From: JALQUL01 sp964556425
GTDB lineage: Bacteria; Pseudomonadota; Gammaproteobacteria; Burkholderiales; Burkholderiaceae_C
DNA length: 30,142 nt
Reading direction: 5' to 3'
NCBI GenBank assembly: GCA_964556425.1
Contig: CAZKWC010000035.1
Span: 1-30,142 of the forward strand
Numbering within the stretch: position 1 is the first letter of the stretch; every line of letters begins with the position of its first letter. Below the pieces are notes generated by a model, which worked only from the letters and a program-made list of their open reading frames with translations, was not told where the DNA came from and ran no database searches. Position numbers and translations under genes: made by a program. Positions 1 through 8,710 of this stretch are shown one piece after another.

Positions 1-669
1 AAACACAGAAAAATCAGCCACCACTTGATCGGGTTGGCTTTTTTCTATGGGTTCGCCATGGTTGTAACCATAGGGCAAGGCCCATACCGCTACATTGGCA
101 TTGCGGGCAGTTAATACATCGGTCACCGAGTCACCGACAAAAAGTGTTTTTGCTTCAGCCACTTGGTAATGTTGCCTACAGTAATGAATGGCATAGGGGT
201 CTGGCTTTTTTTGTGCAAAGGTATCGCCGCCAATTACTAACTCAAAATAATGCAATAAATTGTGTTGAGCCAAAGCCAAATCGGCTAAATGTTTCACCTT
301 GTTAGTTACCACTGCCAAATGTTTGCCGTCTTGTTGGAGTTGATCAAGGGCTTGGCGTACATACGGATATAACTGACTATTTTTTCCAGAATACAGCTCG
401 TAAGCCGCCATAAAAGCGGCAAAACCGGTTTGAAATTGTGCTGTAGTTAACGGGGTTTTATCGGCTGTTTGCATAATGGCAAATTGGCTGGCAATTGTAA
501 ATAAATGCTCTGCGCCTTGGCCTACCCAATCTCTTATTTGATGAGGCTCTACCAAAGGCAATGCCAAGGCTTGTAAGCCTGCATTCACCGATTGGCTAAT
601 TTCTAAAACGGTATCTAATAAAGTACCATCAAGGTCAAAAATAATCAGATCAAAATCTTGTAAGGACAT
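1..669 (-). CDS. gph: Phosphoglycolate phosphatase (HAD family), 3' end cut by window edge
   Basis: The reading frame runs from ATG at 669 to the left edge with no stop (223 codons), so the C-terminus is missing. It shows all four HAD phosphatase motifs in order: DLDGT near residue 13 (nucleophile Asp), VTNK around the middle, KKPDP, and GDSVTD near the end of the visible part. The helical cap between motifs I and II is that of the Gph subfamily. By family knowledge it dephosphorylates 2-phosphoglycolate in the cytoplasm, feeding glycolate into the glyoxylate/glycerate route. There is no clear Shine-Dalgarno sequence before the start. Other small-sugar-phosphate HAD phosphatases of the same cap class cannot be excluded, but the N-terminus and the GDSVTD block fit Gph well. 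Confidence 0.85.
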   Translation of the reverse strand, partial: MSLQDFDLIIFDLDGTLLDTVLEISQSVNAGLQALALPLVEPHQIRDWVGQGAEHLFTIASQFAIMQTADKTPLTTAQFQTGFAAFMAAYELYSGKNSQLYPYVRQALDQLQQDGKHLAVVTNKVKHLADLALAQHNLLHYFELVIGGDTFAQKKPDPYAIHYCRQHYQVAEAKTLFVGDSVTDVLTARNANVAVWALPYGYNHGEPIEKSQPDQVVADFSVF

Positions 670-892
670 AAATAAAAAAGTAATTTTTAAACAGCTACTA
701 TTGCTAAATATCAAGCGACTGTTAGGAGTTGAGCAAAAGGCTATTCAGCTGAATTAATAAAAAAACAGTCTGCCATTGCGCTTAGCAATCAAGGCATGAC
801 TGAAGATATTAAAAGATACTAAAAAATGCTAAAGGAGGTTGATGAGAGTGCTTACTTCACTAACACTCCACTAGCACTTAACAATCATTTAG

Positions 893-1774
893 TTAGGCCA
901 CTTCATGACCAGTAGAAGCGGTCCAAATCTCATACCAGTCTTGATTACTTAATGTGATGCTCAAGGCAGCCACAGCCTCTGTAATGGCTGCAAAACGTTG
1001 GCTTCCTAAAATAATTTGTGGATGGCTTGGGTGTTTTAATATCCATGCATAAACCAAGGTCGTCACACTGATATTTTTTTCTTGTGCCAGTCTTTGCAAA
1101 ACCGCTACCACTTCTTGCTCGCGTTGGTTTTCTGGCTTGAATAATCTTCCACCCGCCAATGCAGACCAAATCATAGGAGGGGCTTTTAGTTTTTGTGCTT
1201 GGTCGAGTGTGCCATCAGTGAGTGGGGTTAAACACAAAGGTGAAAATTCAATTTGATTGGTAACCAAAGGAATATATTGGTTGAGCAAATCAAACTGGCT
1301 GGTCGAAAAATTAGACACACCAAAATTTAAAACTTTGCCCTGCGCTTTTAAATCTAAAAACACTTGAGCCAAAGCCTGTGCATCCATTAAAACATCGGGG
1401 CGATGAATTAATAATAAATCAAGGTGATCGGTGTGAAGTGCTTTTAACGAGTTGTGTACAGATGCCATGACATGCTCGGCACTGGTATCGTAATGTTTGA
1501 TTCGATTTTCTGGTCGATTGTTGGATACCAATCGAATACCACATTTATCTACAATTTTAATTTTTTGACGCAGGCTAGGGTCTAGCGCCAAGGCCTCGCC
1601 GACCAAACCATCTACCAAATAATCGCCATATAAATCGGCTAAATCAAAACTGTGTACCCCTTGCTCTAGGCATTGGTGCATCCAAGTTAACCGCTGCTGC
1701 GCTGACATCTCCCATTGGGCCATACGCCATGTTCCAGCCAAAATAGTTGATAAACCAATATCACGAGAGTTCAT
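893..1774 (-). CDS. Aldo/keto reductase, YdhF-like
   Basis: This is a 293-residue protein, a normal length for a single-domain aldo/keto reductase (TIM barrel, NADPH dependent, cytoplasmic). The catalytic tetrad is visible: Asp44 and Tyr49 in FDLADLYG, Lys77 in VDKCGI and His124 in LLLIHRPD. The C-terminal IILGSQR block is the cofactor-binding part of the family. The physiological substrate cannot be read from the sequence. The start is ATG at 1774, preceded on the minus strand by AGGAG at a good distance. That ribosome-binding site lies directly after the T-tract of a terminator-like hairpin which separates the gene from the sugar transporter operon upstream, so its transcription may depend on read-through or on its own promoter. 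Confidence 0.85.
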   Translation of the reverse strand: MNSRDIGLSTILAGTWRMAQWEMSAQQRLTWMHQCLEQGVHSFDLADLYGDYLVDGLVGEALALDPSLRQKIKIVDKCGIRLVSNNRPENRIKHYDTSAEHVMASVHNSLKALHTDHLDLLLIHRPDVLMDAQALAQVFLDLKAQGKVLNFGVSNFSTSQFDLLNQYIPLVTNQIEFSPLCLTPLTDGTLDQAQKLKAPPMIWSALAGGRLFKPENQREQEVVAVLQRLAQEKNISVTTLVYAWILKHPSHPQIILGSQRFAAITEAVAALSITLSNQDWYEIWTASTGHEVA

Positions 1775-1786
1775 TTGTACACTCCT

Positions 1787-1817
1787 AAAAAAATAGTTCC
1801 TAATAAGGAACTATTTT
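1787..1817 (-). terminator. Terminator-like hairpin after the sugar ABC operon
   Basis: An 11-bp perfect stem (1790-1800 with 1807-1817, arms AAAATAGTTCC / GGAACTATTTT) encloses a 6-base loop. On the minus strand the stem runs into seven T residues (1793-1787), the form of an intrinsic terminator for the operon that ends at 1930. The T-tract is immediately followed by the AGGAG ribosome-binding site of the aldo/keto reductase gene, so the hairpin could also influence expression of that gene. Confidence 0.7.
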
Positions 1818-1929
1818 GGGGATTAATCTTTTGGTAGCCGCTTGAATTTTAATTCTACGGCAAATAGGTTCATGCTAAAAGAGAAAGCTAAAGGTAAACC
1901 TCTTGCCTTCAACCTCTAGCCTTACACAT

Positions 1930-2991
1930 TTACACTCGAATGCCAGTTGCTTTATCAAACCAACTAATTTGGCTTTCGTCTGCCACTAAACCAACTGTGT
2001 CGCCTGGCTTTACTTGACTGCCTGGTGCCACTCTAACGGTAATGTCACCTGCGGCAGTTTTCACTACCAAATAGGTGTCTGCACCGGTTGGTTCGACAAT
2101 ATTGACCTGTCCACGCCAAGCCGATTGGTCGTTTAAAGTAATGTGCTCGCTGCGCAGGCCTAATAATAAATCGGCACTAGAGGCTGGGGCTGTAACAGGC
2201 AAACTAGCACCCGCCACGACAAACTCTGAACCATTGGTTTTACCTTCAATTAAGTTCATGGTGGGAGAGCCCATAAAGGTGGCTACATAGGTATTAGCTG
2301 GGCGACGATAAATGTCGTCTGGTGTGCCTAATTGTTGCACCACGCCACCCTTCATTACCGCAATACGGCTACCCAAGGTCATGGCCTCAATTTGATCATG
2401 GGTTACATAGACACTGGTAATACCACTGGCTTGATGCAAACGCTTGATTTCTGCACGCATTTCGACGCGTAATTTTGCATCTAAGTTAGACAGGGGTTCA
2501 TCGAATAAAAACAACTGTGGTTGGCGAGCTAAAGCGCGACCCATGGCCACACGTTGGCGTTGACCGCCAGACAATTGTGCAGGACGACGATCTAATAAAT
2601 GCTCAATTTGCAGCATAGCAGCGACTTCTTGAATACGCTCTTGACGCTGCGCTTTTGGAACTTTGCGCATTTCAAGAGCGAAGCCAATATTCTCTGCCAC
2701 ACTCATGGTGGGGTACAAAGCATAACTTTGGAACACCATGGCAATATCGCGCTGGGCTGGGGCAACGCCTACTACGTTGCGATCCGCAATTTTGACTTCG
2801 CCTTCGCTAGGCTCTTCTAGGCCAGCAATAATATTAAGCAAAGTGGACTTACCGCAACCCGATGCGCCCACTAAAATTAAGAATTCTCCGGGGGCCACTT
2901 CAATATCAATTTTTTTCAAAACTTCTACTGCTTTGTCGCCTTTACCGAATACTTTACGAATACCGTTGATGTGTAATGCAGATGCCATCAT
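1930..2991 (-). CDS. Sugar ABC transporter ATPase, MalK/UgpC type
   Basis: This 353-residue cytoplasmic ATPase powers the importer encoded by the three genes upstream. Visible motifs are Walker A GASGCGKST at 42-50, the Q-loop FQSYALYP near 88, the ABC signature LSGGQRQRVA at 140-149, Walker B LFLFDE at 160-165 and the H-loop His198 in VTHDQ. The last 120 residues form the TOBE/OB-fold regulatory region typical of MalK/UgpC proteins (GLRSEH block). Two in-frame ATGs begin the gene (2991 and 2988); GAGGA lies 4 bases from the first and 7 from the second, so the second may be the true start. The gene begins 10 bases after the permease stop, consistent with one operon. The substrate follows from the binding protein, probably glucose or a related hexose; in the Pseudomonas system this subunit is called GtsD. 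Confidence 0.9.
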   Translation of the reverse strand: MMASALHINGIRKVFGKGDKAVEVLKKIDIEVAPGEFLILVGASGCGKSTLLNIIAGLEEPSEGEVKIADRNVVGVAPAQRDIAMVFQSYALYPTMSVAENIGFALEMRKVPKAQRQERIQEVAAMLQIEHLLDRRPAQLSGGQRQRVAMGRALARQPQLFLFDEPLSNLDAKLRVEMRAEIKRLHQASGITSVYVTHDQIEAMTLGSRIAVMKGGVVQQLGTPDDIYRRPANTYVATFMGSPTMNLIEGKTNGSEFVVAGASLPVTAPASSADLLLGLRSEHITLNDQSAWRGQVNIVEPTGADTYLVVKTAAGDITVRVAPGSQVKPGDTVGLVADESQISWFDKATGIRV

Positions 2992-3001
2992 TAATTCCTC
3001 A

Positions 3002-3856
3002 TTAACCCTTCACCGCACCAGCGGTAAGACCTTTAACAAAATATTGTCCAGCCAAGACATATACCAACAAGGTTGGTAAGCCTGCAATAATTGCAGCAGC
3101 CATATCGATGTTGTAGTTTTTAACGCTACTAGTGGTGTTCACCATATTATTAAGACCCACTGTGACTGGTTTGCTATCAGCACCGCTGAAAGCCACACCA
3201 AACAAAAAGTCGTTCCAAATATTGGTAAATTGCCAAATTAAGGTAACCATTAAAATGGGCGTGGACATTGGCACTACCACTCTGAAAAAGATTTTCCAAA
3301 AGCCTGCGCCATCAATGCGCGCTGCATTGACTAATTCTTTAGGAATAGCGGCATAGTAGTTACGGAAGAATAAAGTAGTGCCTGCCAGACCAGCTAAACA
3401 ATGCACCAAAATTAATCCATAAATAGAGCTCGATAAGCCTAAATAACCTAAGATTTGTGACATTGGTAATAACACCACTTGGAATGGCATAAACACACCA
3501 AACAGCATAAAACCAAACAAAACTTCACTACCTCTAAAGCGCCACATGCTTAAAACATAACCGTTGATTGCGCCCCATAAAGTAGAGATTAAAACTGCCG
3601 GAACCACCATGACAATCGAGTTCATGAAGAAAGGTTTTAAGCCTCGGCAATCGGTACCTGTACAGGCCTCTGACCAAGCATTGGTCCAAGCATCAAAACT
3701 GATACTAGTGGGCAAGCTCATTAAGTTACCCGTTCTAATTTGTTCTGCATCTTTAAAAGAAGTAATAAGCATTACCACCATAGGAGCCAAGAACAGCATA
3801 GCAGCCACCAACAAGGTGGTATATATAAGCGTACGAGCTAAAAATTTTGCATTCAT
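3002..3856 (-). CDS. gtsC: Sugar ABC transporter permease, MalG/GtsC type
   Basis: This 284-residue inner-membrane protein has an N-terminal transmembrane segment (about residues 11-33) and about five more. The EAA loop that contacts the ATPase is at about 174-196 (ELVNAARIDGAGFWKIFFR). Length and loop are those of the second permease of CUT1 carbohydrate importers. It is placed after the other permease (33-base gap) and before the ATPase gene (10-base gap), so the order is binding protein, permease, permease, ATPase. A loop at about 64-75 with two Cys residues (EACTGTDCRG) faces the periplasm. No clear ribosome-binding site precedes ATG 3856. The gtsC symbol rests on the GtsA-like binding protein of the operon. 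Confidence 0.85.
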   Translation of the reverse strand: MNAKFLARTLIYTTLLVAAMLFLAPMVVMLITSFKDAEQIRTGNLMSLPTSISFDAWTNAWSEACTGTDCRGLKPFFMNSIVMVVPAVLISTLWGAINGYVLSMWRFRGSEVLFGFMLFGVFMPFQVVLLPMSQILGYLGLSSSIYGLILVHCLAGLAGTTLFFRNYYAAIPKELVNAARIDGAGFWKIFFRVVVPMSTPILMVTLIWQFTNIWNDFLFGVAFSGADSKPVTVGLNNMVNTTSSVKNYNIDMAAAIIAGLPTLLVYVLAGQYFVKGLTAGAVKG

Positions 3857-3889
3857 ATGAGTCTATTTTCTTTGCAGCAAAAGTAATGA

Positions 3890-4771
3890 TTAGTGTTCAT
3901 GTGCTTTAGCACGTAATTCACTGTACAAATAAGGCACCACAATTGCCGCCACTGTGGCGAGCATCATGGTGGCACTAGCTGCGCCTAAACCAATTTGACC
4001 GCGGTTAAAACTCATCACATACATAAAGGTAGCAGGTACATCAGTTGAGTAACCAGGACCACCGCCCGTTAAAGCCATGACCAAGTCAAAACTCTTAATG
4101 GACAAATGTGAGAGCACCATAATAGTAGAGAATACGACAGGGCGTAATACTGGCAAAATAATACGCCAATAAATACGTGGCAAACTTGCGCCATCAATTT
4201 GTGCCGCCTTAATAATACTGTCGTCAATGCCGCGCAAGCCTGCTAAAAACAGCGCCATTGCAAATCCGGCTGATTGCCAAACACCAGCAATTACCACGCA
4301 ATAAATGGCGGTATCGCCTTGCACCAACCAGTCAAACGTAAAACTCGTCCAACCAAAATCGTGCATCATTTTTTCAAGTCCTAGACTTGGGTTTAAAATC
4401 CATTTCCAGGCAGTACCTGTCACAATAAATGACAAGGCCATTGGGTATAAATATATGGTTCTAATAATGCCTTCTGCACGAATTTTTTGATCGAGCAAAA
4501 TAGCCAAAAACAAACCAATAATAATAGAGCCGCCTACATATAAAACCGAGAAAATACCAAGGTTTTTAAGTGCGACCCACCATCTATCCATATCGAATAA
4601 ATTGATGTACTGCTCCAAACCAACGAACTCATCGTAGTTGGGTAGCATGCGTGAACCGGTAACCGACAAAATGCCGTTCCAGATCATTAATCCATAAATA
4701 AAAGCAAAGCCTAATACAAAGCCAGGTGCAATAACTGCTTTGGGTAGCCAAGATTCAATGCTGCGAGACAT
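3890..4771 (-). CDS. gtsB: Sugar ABC transporter permease, MalF/GtsB type
   Basis: This 293-residue integral membrane protein is the first permease of the CUT1-type importer. It has about six hydrophobic segments, starting at about residues 12-32, and the EAA loop at about 182-208 (SIIKAAQIDGASLPRIYWR) that docks on the ATPase. It lacks the extra N-terminal helices of enteric MalF and matches the short GtsB/UgpA form. The start at 4771 is preceded on the minus strand by AGGCG. The gene is separated from the binding-protein gene by 148 bases that hold two hairpins, probably to set binding protein in excess over the membrane subunits. Confidence 0.85.
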   Translation of the reverse strand: MSRSIESWLPKAVIAPGFVLGFAFIYGLMIWNGILSVTGSRMLPNYDEFVGLEQYINLFDMDRWWVALKNLGIFSVLYVGGSIIIGLFLAILLDQKIRAEGIIRTIYLYPMALSFIVTGTAWKWILNPSLGLEKMMHDFGWTSFTFDWLVQGDTAIYCVVIAGVWQSAGFAMALFLAGLRGIDDSIIKAAQIDGASLPRIYWRIILPVLRPVVFSTIMVLSHLSIKSFDLVMALTGGGPGYSTDVPATFMYVMSFNRGQIGLGAASATMMLATVAAIVVPYLYSELRAKAHEH

Positions 4772-4815
4772 GACAAGCGCCTGATAAAGAGGTGGCCGAG
4801 GCCAAAAAAATAAGA

Positions 4816-4849
4816 ACGGTAGGGGTACTTAAAAAAATAGCCCTACCGT
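4816..4849 (-). terminator. Attenuator-like hairpin between gtsA and gtsB
   Basis: A 9-bp perfect stem (ACGGTAGGG 4816-4824 with CCCTACCGT 4841-4849) has a 16-base loop. On the minus strand, in the direction of transcription, it is followed by TTCTTATTTTTTT. This looks like a partial intrinsic terminator that would lower transcription of the permease and ATPase genes relative to the binding protein. Confidence 0.6.
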
Positions 4850-4862
4850 ATCTTTAAGAAAC

Positions 4863-4889
4863 ACCACTTGAATGAAATCAACAAGTGGT
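4863..4889 (-). repeat. Second intercistronic hairpin after gtsA
   Basis: An 8-bp perfect inverted repeat (ACCACTTG 4863-4870 with CAAGTGGT 4882-4889) with an 11-base loop lies just downstream of the gtsA stop. There is no T-tract next to it. A role in protecting the 3' end of the gtsA message from exonucleases is an inference. Confidence 0.5.
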
Positions 4890-4919
4890 TGCGAATGAAC
4901 GCGAGATACCAACAACTAA

Positions 4920-6170
4920 TTATTTAGTTGCAGCTGCCTTAGCAATGTTTTTCATGCCGTCAGCAACAGAGATTTTGTCGTCATTCCAGAATTGGCTAAC
5001 TGCGTCTTTGATAGCGCCTTCAGCTGCTGGTTTGATGGCCATACCGTGAGCTACGGAAGGAACTAAACCACCTGATTTAGCTGTGCTTACGAAGTCTTTG
5101 GTAGATGCTTTACCGCATTCGTCAAATTTGTCCATACTCATGTTCAAACGAACAGGGATAGAACCTTTGTTCAAGTTGAATACTTCTTGGAACTCTGTGC
5201 CCATGATAGATGCGGCCAAATCAGCTTGAGCTTTTTGTGCGCCAGCGTCTTTGAGTTTGAACATTGCAAATGAGTCAACGTTAAAGGTGTAAGCGTTAGC
5301 TGTACCAGGAGCGGCTGCACATAAGAAATCTTTGTTAGGTACTTTGCCAGCGGCTAAGAATTCGCCTTTTGCCCAGTCACCCATGAATTGGAAACCAGCT
5401 TTACCTTGCATAACCATTGCAGTTGCCAAGTTCCAATCACGGCCTGGTGCTGCTGGATCTGTGTAAGACTTGATTTTGCGGAAAGTTTCGAGTGATTTTT
5501 TCATGGTGTCGCTAGTCAAAGCTTTTTGATCTAATTTGATCAAAGAGTCTTGATAGAACTTAGCACCACCAACGCCTAACACTACAGATTCAAATGTAGT
5601 GAAATCTTGCCAGTTTTGACCACCGTGAGCCACTGGAATTAAACCAGCTTTTTTGATTTTTTCTGCAGCAGCAAAGAACTCATCATAGTTCTTTGGCATG
5701 CCAGCTACGCCAGCTTTTTTCAATACTTCTGGGTTAGCCCACATCCAGTTAACACGGTGAACGTTTACAGGTGCAGCAACATAGTTACCTTTGTATTTCA
5801 TGACATCAGCCACTACTTTTGGTAATAATGCATCCCATTTTTCTGCTTTAGCAGTTGCATCGAGGTTAGCCAATACACCTTCAGAAGCCCACTCTTGAAT
5901 TGCAGGGCCTTTGATTTGAGCAGCAGCTGGTGGGTTACCAGACACTACACGGCTTTTTAATACGGTTGCAGCGTTATCACCACCACCGCCAGCAACTGCG
6001 AAATCTTTCCATACATGACCTTTAGCTGTCATGATTTTTTTGAGTTCAGCTACAGATTTAGCTTCACCGCCTGAAGTCCAGTAATGTAATACTTCTACTT
6101 CGCCTGCAGAAGCTGCACCAGCAGCTACTACCAATGCCGCTGCGGCGGCTAATTTTGATAACTTCAACAT
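4920..6170 (-). CDS. gtsA: Glucose/mannose-type ABC substrate-binding protein GtsA
   Basis: This 416-residue periplasmic binding protein has a clear Sec signal peptide (residues 1-22, Ala-rich core, cleavage after AGAASA). The mature N-terminus EVEVLHYWTSGGE and the blocks VAGGGGDNAATVLKSR, QIKGPAIQEWAS, APVNVHRVNW, AHGGQNWQD, FMGDWAKGEF and NKGSIPVR are those I know from Pseudomonas GtsA, the glucose/mannose binding protein. A hexose substrate is therefore likely, though not proven. The start at 6170 has GGAG 8 bases upstream on the minus strand. It is the first gene of the operon, with an AT-rich promoter region upstream and hairpins downstream that would favour high expression of this subunit. 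Confidence 0.88.
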   Translation of the reverse strand: MLKLSKLAAAAALVVAAGAASAGEVEVLHYWTSGGEAKSVAELKKIMTAKGHVWKDFAVAGGGGDNAATVLKSRVVSGNPPAAAQIKGPAIQEWASEGVLANLDATAKAEKWDALLPKVVADVMKYKGNYVAAPVNVHRVNWMWANPEVLKKAGVAGMPKNYDEFFAAAEKIKKAGLIPVAHGGQNWQDFTTFESVVLGVGGAKFYQDSLIKLDQKALTSDTMKKSLETFRKIKSYTDPAAPGRDWNLATAMVMQGKAGFQFMGDWAKGEFLAAGKVPNKDFLCAAAPGTANAYTFNVDSFAMFKLKDAGAQKAQADLAASIMGTEFQEVFNLNKGSIPVRLNMSMDKFDECGKASTKDFVSTAKSGGLVPSVAHGMAIKPAAEGAIKDAVSQFWNDDKISVADGMKNIAKAAATK

Positions 6171-6250
6171 TTATGAGTCTCCGAAAAATACCGATACGAC
6201 TACCAACAAGCCGTCGGTTGTGGTTGATCCGCAAACACCATGTTTACAGG

Positions 6251-6285
6251 ATTAATTAATTATTCTTTAATTAATGAATAATTAA
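6251..6285. promoter_or_regulatory. AT-rich overlapping inverted repeats upstream of gtsA
   Basis: Two overlapping perfect inverted repeats are present: ATTAATTAA/TTAATTAAT (6251-6259 with 6267-6275) and TTAATTATTC/GAATAATTAA (6256-6265 with 6276-6285, 10-base spacer). They lie about 80-120 bases upstream of the gtsA start. They could be an operator for the sugar operon or a terminator for fpr. In such AT-rich sequence chance repeats are common. Confidence 0.3.
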
Positions 6286-6372
6286 AATCGGTATTTTCCC
6301 CTAAAAAACTTCACAAATTAATACTTTTTTGAAATTTTTACACTCATTTATTTATTTTTGATGAAATTTTAA

Positions 6373-7146
6373 TTATTTTTCAACAAAAGCACGTTCAATG
6401 ACGTAGTCACCTGGCGTAGTGGTATTGCCTTCTTTAAAACCTCTTGCATCAAAAATCGCTTTTAGATCACGCAATAAACCTGGGCTACCACAAATCATGG
6501 CACGGTCCTCGGCTGGATTCATTTCGGGGAGGCCTAAATCAGTGAACAATTTGCCATTGTTAATGAGGTCAGTGCTACGACCTTGATTGCGGAAGGGCTC
6601 ACGAGTGACAGTTGGGTAATAGAGTAATTTTTCTTTGACCATCTCGCCTAAGAACTCATGCTCTGGCAACTCTTGGGTAATGTAGTCGTGATAGGCCAAC
6701 TCTTTGACTTCACGCACACCATGTACCAAAATTAATTGATCAAATTTTTCGTAAGTTTCTGGGTCACGAATAATACTTAAGAAGGGAGCAAGACCGGTTC
6801 CAGAGGCAAACATGTACAAGCGCTTAGCAGGTAATAAATAATCTACCACCAAGGTACCAGTAGGTTTTTTACCCACTACCAATGTATCGCCTACTTGAAT
6901 ATGTTGCAGGCGTGAGGTGAGCGGGCCGTCTTGCACTTTAATCGACAAAAACTCAAGATGCTCTTCGTAATTGGCGCTCACAATACTGTAGGCACGCAAT
7001 AATGGCTTGCCATCTACTCGTAAACCAATCATCGTAAAATGGCCATTAGAAAATCGTAGGGCAGGGTCACGAGTAGTGGTAAAACTAAATAAACGATCGG
7101 TCCAATGATGAACCGTTAAAACTTTTTCTTCGTAAAATGCGCTCAT
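6373..7146 (-). CDS. fpr: Ferredoxin/flavodoxin-NADP reductase
   Basis: This 257-residue cytoplasmic flavoprotein transfers electrons between NADPH and ferredoxin or flavodoxin. The FAD-binding motif RAYSI is at 51-55, the second FAD block SIKVQDGPLTSRLQ at 68-81, and the nucleotide-binding GTGLAPF at 116-122. The ICGSPGLLRD block and the C-terminal GDYVIERAFVEK ending are those of the bacterial Fpr subclass. The length is normal. The start at 7146 lacks a clear ribosome-binding site. It is a single gene, divergent from the Liv-type binding-protein gene. Confidence 0.92.
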   Translation of the reverse strand: MSAFYEEKVLTVHHWTDRLFSFTTTRDPALRFSNGHFTMIGLRVDGKPLLRAYSIVSANYEEHLEFLSIKVQDGPLTSRLQHIQVGDTLVVGKKPTGTLVVDYLLPAKRLYMFASGTGLAPFLSIIRDPETYEKFDQLILVHGVREVKELAYHDYITQELPEHEFLGEMVKEKLLYYPTVTREPFRNQGRSTDLINNGKLFTDLGLPEMNPAEDRAMICGSPGLLRDLKAIFDARGFKEGNTTTPGDYVIERAFVEK

Positions 7147-7448
7147 AAAAATTGAATAATTAAAATAAAAAATAGAGCAAAATTAGCCGCTAGTGCTTAT
7201 TGCAAAAAACTTGAAACCTATCGTAATAGGTCAATCTCTCTATTGTCCCAGTTTTTTATGCTTTCCTACTACATCTTGGTTGTAAGCTTATTCCAAAATA
7301 ACTCAATCAGTGTCTAAATTTGACTCTTTTAGGTCGTTATTTTTACTTTTGAGAGAATAGGTGCTTGAAATTAGTGGACAATTCAAACTCTCACAAAGGC
7401 AACTAGTTGCCAACTAAAAATTTTGTTTTTACACCAAAGGTTTTTGTA
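7147..7448. promoter_or_regulatory. Divergent promoter region between fpr and the Liv-type binding protein
   Basis: This is a 302-base AT-rich stretch without a gene that must hold promoters for both directions. The only clear element is a short inverted repeat at 7216-7231 (ACCTAT-CGTA-ATAGGT), about 70 bases upstream of fpr, a possible operator. I found no convincing -35/-10 pair. AAAGG at about 7437-7441, 8 bases before ATG 7449, supports that start over the in-frame TTG at 7407. Confidence 0.4.
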
Positions 7449-8654
7449 ATGAAATTAGCGTTATGGGTTCGTTTGTTGGGAATGAGTGCATTAATCACTT
7501 ATTCATCTTTAACAATTTCTGCACCCAACACCATTAAAATTGGCGAAATTAACTCCTATAAAGCACAACCGGCTTTTTTAGAACCCTATAAAAAAGGCAT
7601 GGAATTGGCAATAGACCAAATCAATGCTAAAGGTGGTGTTAACGGACAAAAATTAGAGCTTATTATTCGTGATGACAACGCCACCCCAGGTGATGCAGTA
7701 AGAGCGGCTGAAGAGTTATTAGTGCGCGAAAAAGTAGATGTTTTAGCCGGTACTTTTTTATCTCATATTGGCTTGGCGGTAGCCGATTTTGCCAAACAAA
7801 AAAAGGTGTTTTTCTTAGCTAGCGAGCCTTTAACCGACAAAATAGTTTGGCAAAATGGCAATGAATACACGTTTCGTTTGCGCACCTCTACCTATATGCA
7901 AACCTCTATGCTAGTACCAGAGGCCGTCAAGCTCAAGAAAAAACGCTGGGCCATTGTGTATCCTAATTATGAATACGGTCAGTCGGCAGCCGCTACTTTT
8001 AAACAGCTCATGAAAGCGGCTCAACCCGATGTAGAGTTTGTAGCCGAACAAGCCACTGTATTAGGACGAGTCGATTCTGCTGCTGTGGTTCAGGCATTGG
8101 CCGACTCCAAACCCGATGCGATTTTTAACGTGCTATTTGGCGCTGATCTATCTAAATTTGTAAGAGAAGGTAATACCCGAGGTTTATTTCAAGGCCGCCA
8201 AGTGGTGAGCTTATTAACTGGCGAACCAGAATACCTAGACCCCTTAAAAGATGAAAGCCCTAATGGTTGGATTGTGACGGGTTACCCATGGTACGGCATT
8301 CAAACGCCAGAGCACAAAGCATTTTTCTTGGCCTACCGAGAAAAATTCCAAGACTATCCACGATTAGGATCGGTGATTGGTTACACCACCATTATTTCAT
8401 TGGCGGAAGGCATGAAAAAAGCCAAATCAGCTCAAACTCCGGCTTTAATTTCTGCATTTGAGGGCTTGGTGGTGACATCACCTTTTGGCAAAATAAGTTA
8501 TCGTAAAATAGATCATCAATCGACAATAGGTGCTTATTTAGGCAAAACGATTAATCAGGGTGGTAAAGGTACAATGACTGATTACCGCTATATTGATGGT
8601 GCTTCTGTTTTACCACCTGATGCTGTGGTGAAAACACTTCGTAAACTCAATTAA
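7449..8654 (+). CDS. Liv/HAAT-type ABC transporter substrate-binding protein
   Basis: This 401-residue periplasmic binding protein belongs to the LivK/AmiC (type I fold) family. A signal peptide is visible from MKLALWVRLLGM to about residue 24 (cleavage near TISA), followed by the typical strand TIKIGEINSY, the ligand-lobe block INAKGGVNGQKLEL, IRDDNATPGDAV and VDVLAGTFLSH. ATG 7449 was chosen because AAAGG precedes it and the signal peptide then starts normally; an upstream TTG at 7407 would put 14 extra residues in front. A permease and two ATPases of the same transporter class follow. The substrate may be branched-chain amino acids, amides or aromatic acids; the sequence does not decide. 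Confidence 0.85.
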   Translation: MKLALWVRLLGMSALITYSSLTISAPNTIKIGEINSYKAQPAFLEPYKKGMELAIDQINAKGGVNGQKLELIIRDDNATPGDAVRAAEELLVREKVDVLAGTFLSHIGLAVADFAKQKKVFFLASEPLTDKIVWQNGNEYTFRLRTSTYMQTSMLVPEAVKLKKKRWAIVYPNYEYGQSAAATFKQLMKAAQPDVEFVAEQATVLGRVDSAAVVQALADSKPDAIFNVLFGADLSKFVREGNTRGLFQGRQVVSLLTGEPEYLDPLKDESPNGWIVTGYPWYGIQTPEHKAFFLAYREKFQDYPRLGSVIGYTTIISLAEGMKKAKSAQTPALISAFEGLVVTSPFGKISYRKIDHQSTIGAYLGKTINQGGKGTMTDYRYIDGASVLPPDAVVKTLRKLN

Positions 8655-8710
8655 CTGAAGTTGCTTTCCATTCCATTTAGGCTTTTACCCCCTAAATGAC
8701 ATTTTTAAAA

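Noticed and set aside
2738..3079. 113-codon plus-strand frame across the ATPase start and permease end
   Set aside because: Antisense to two well-supported genes of one operon; no motif and no ribosome-binding site.
7216..7232. SoxR- or MerR-type operator upstream of fpr
   Set aside because: The 6-bp arms do not match a SoxR box and no 19-bp spaced promoter can be aligned with it; kept only as a small inverted repeat.
7407..7448. TTG start 14 codons upstream for the Liv-type binding protein
   Set aside because: ATG 7449 has AAAGG at good spacing and gives a normal signal peptide; the extra residues would spoil it.
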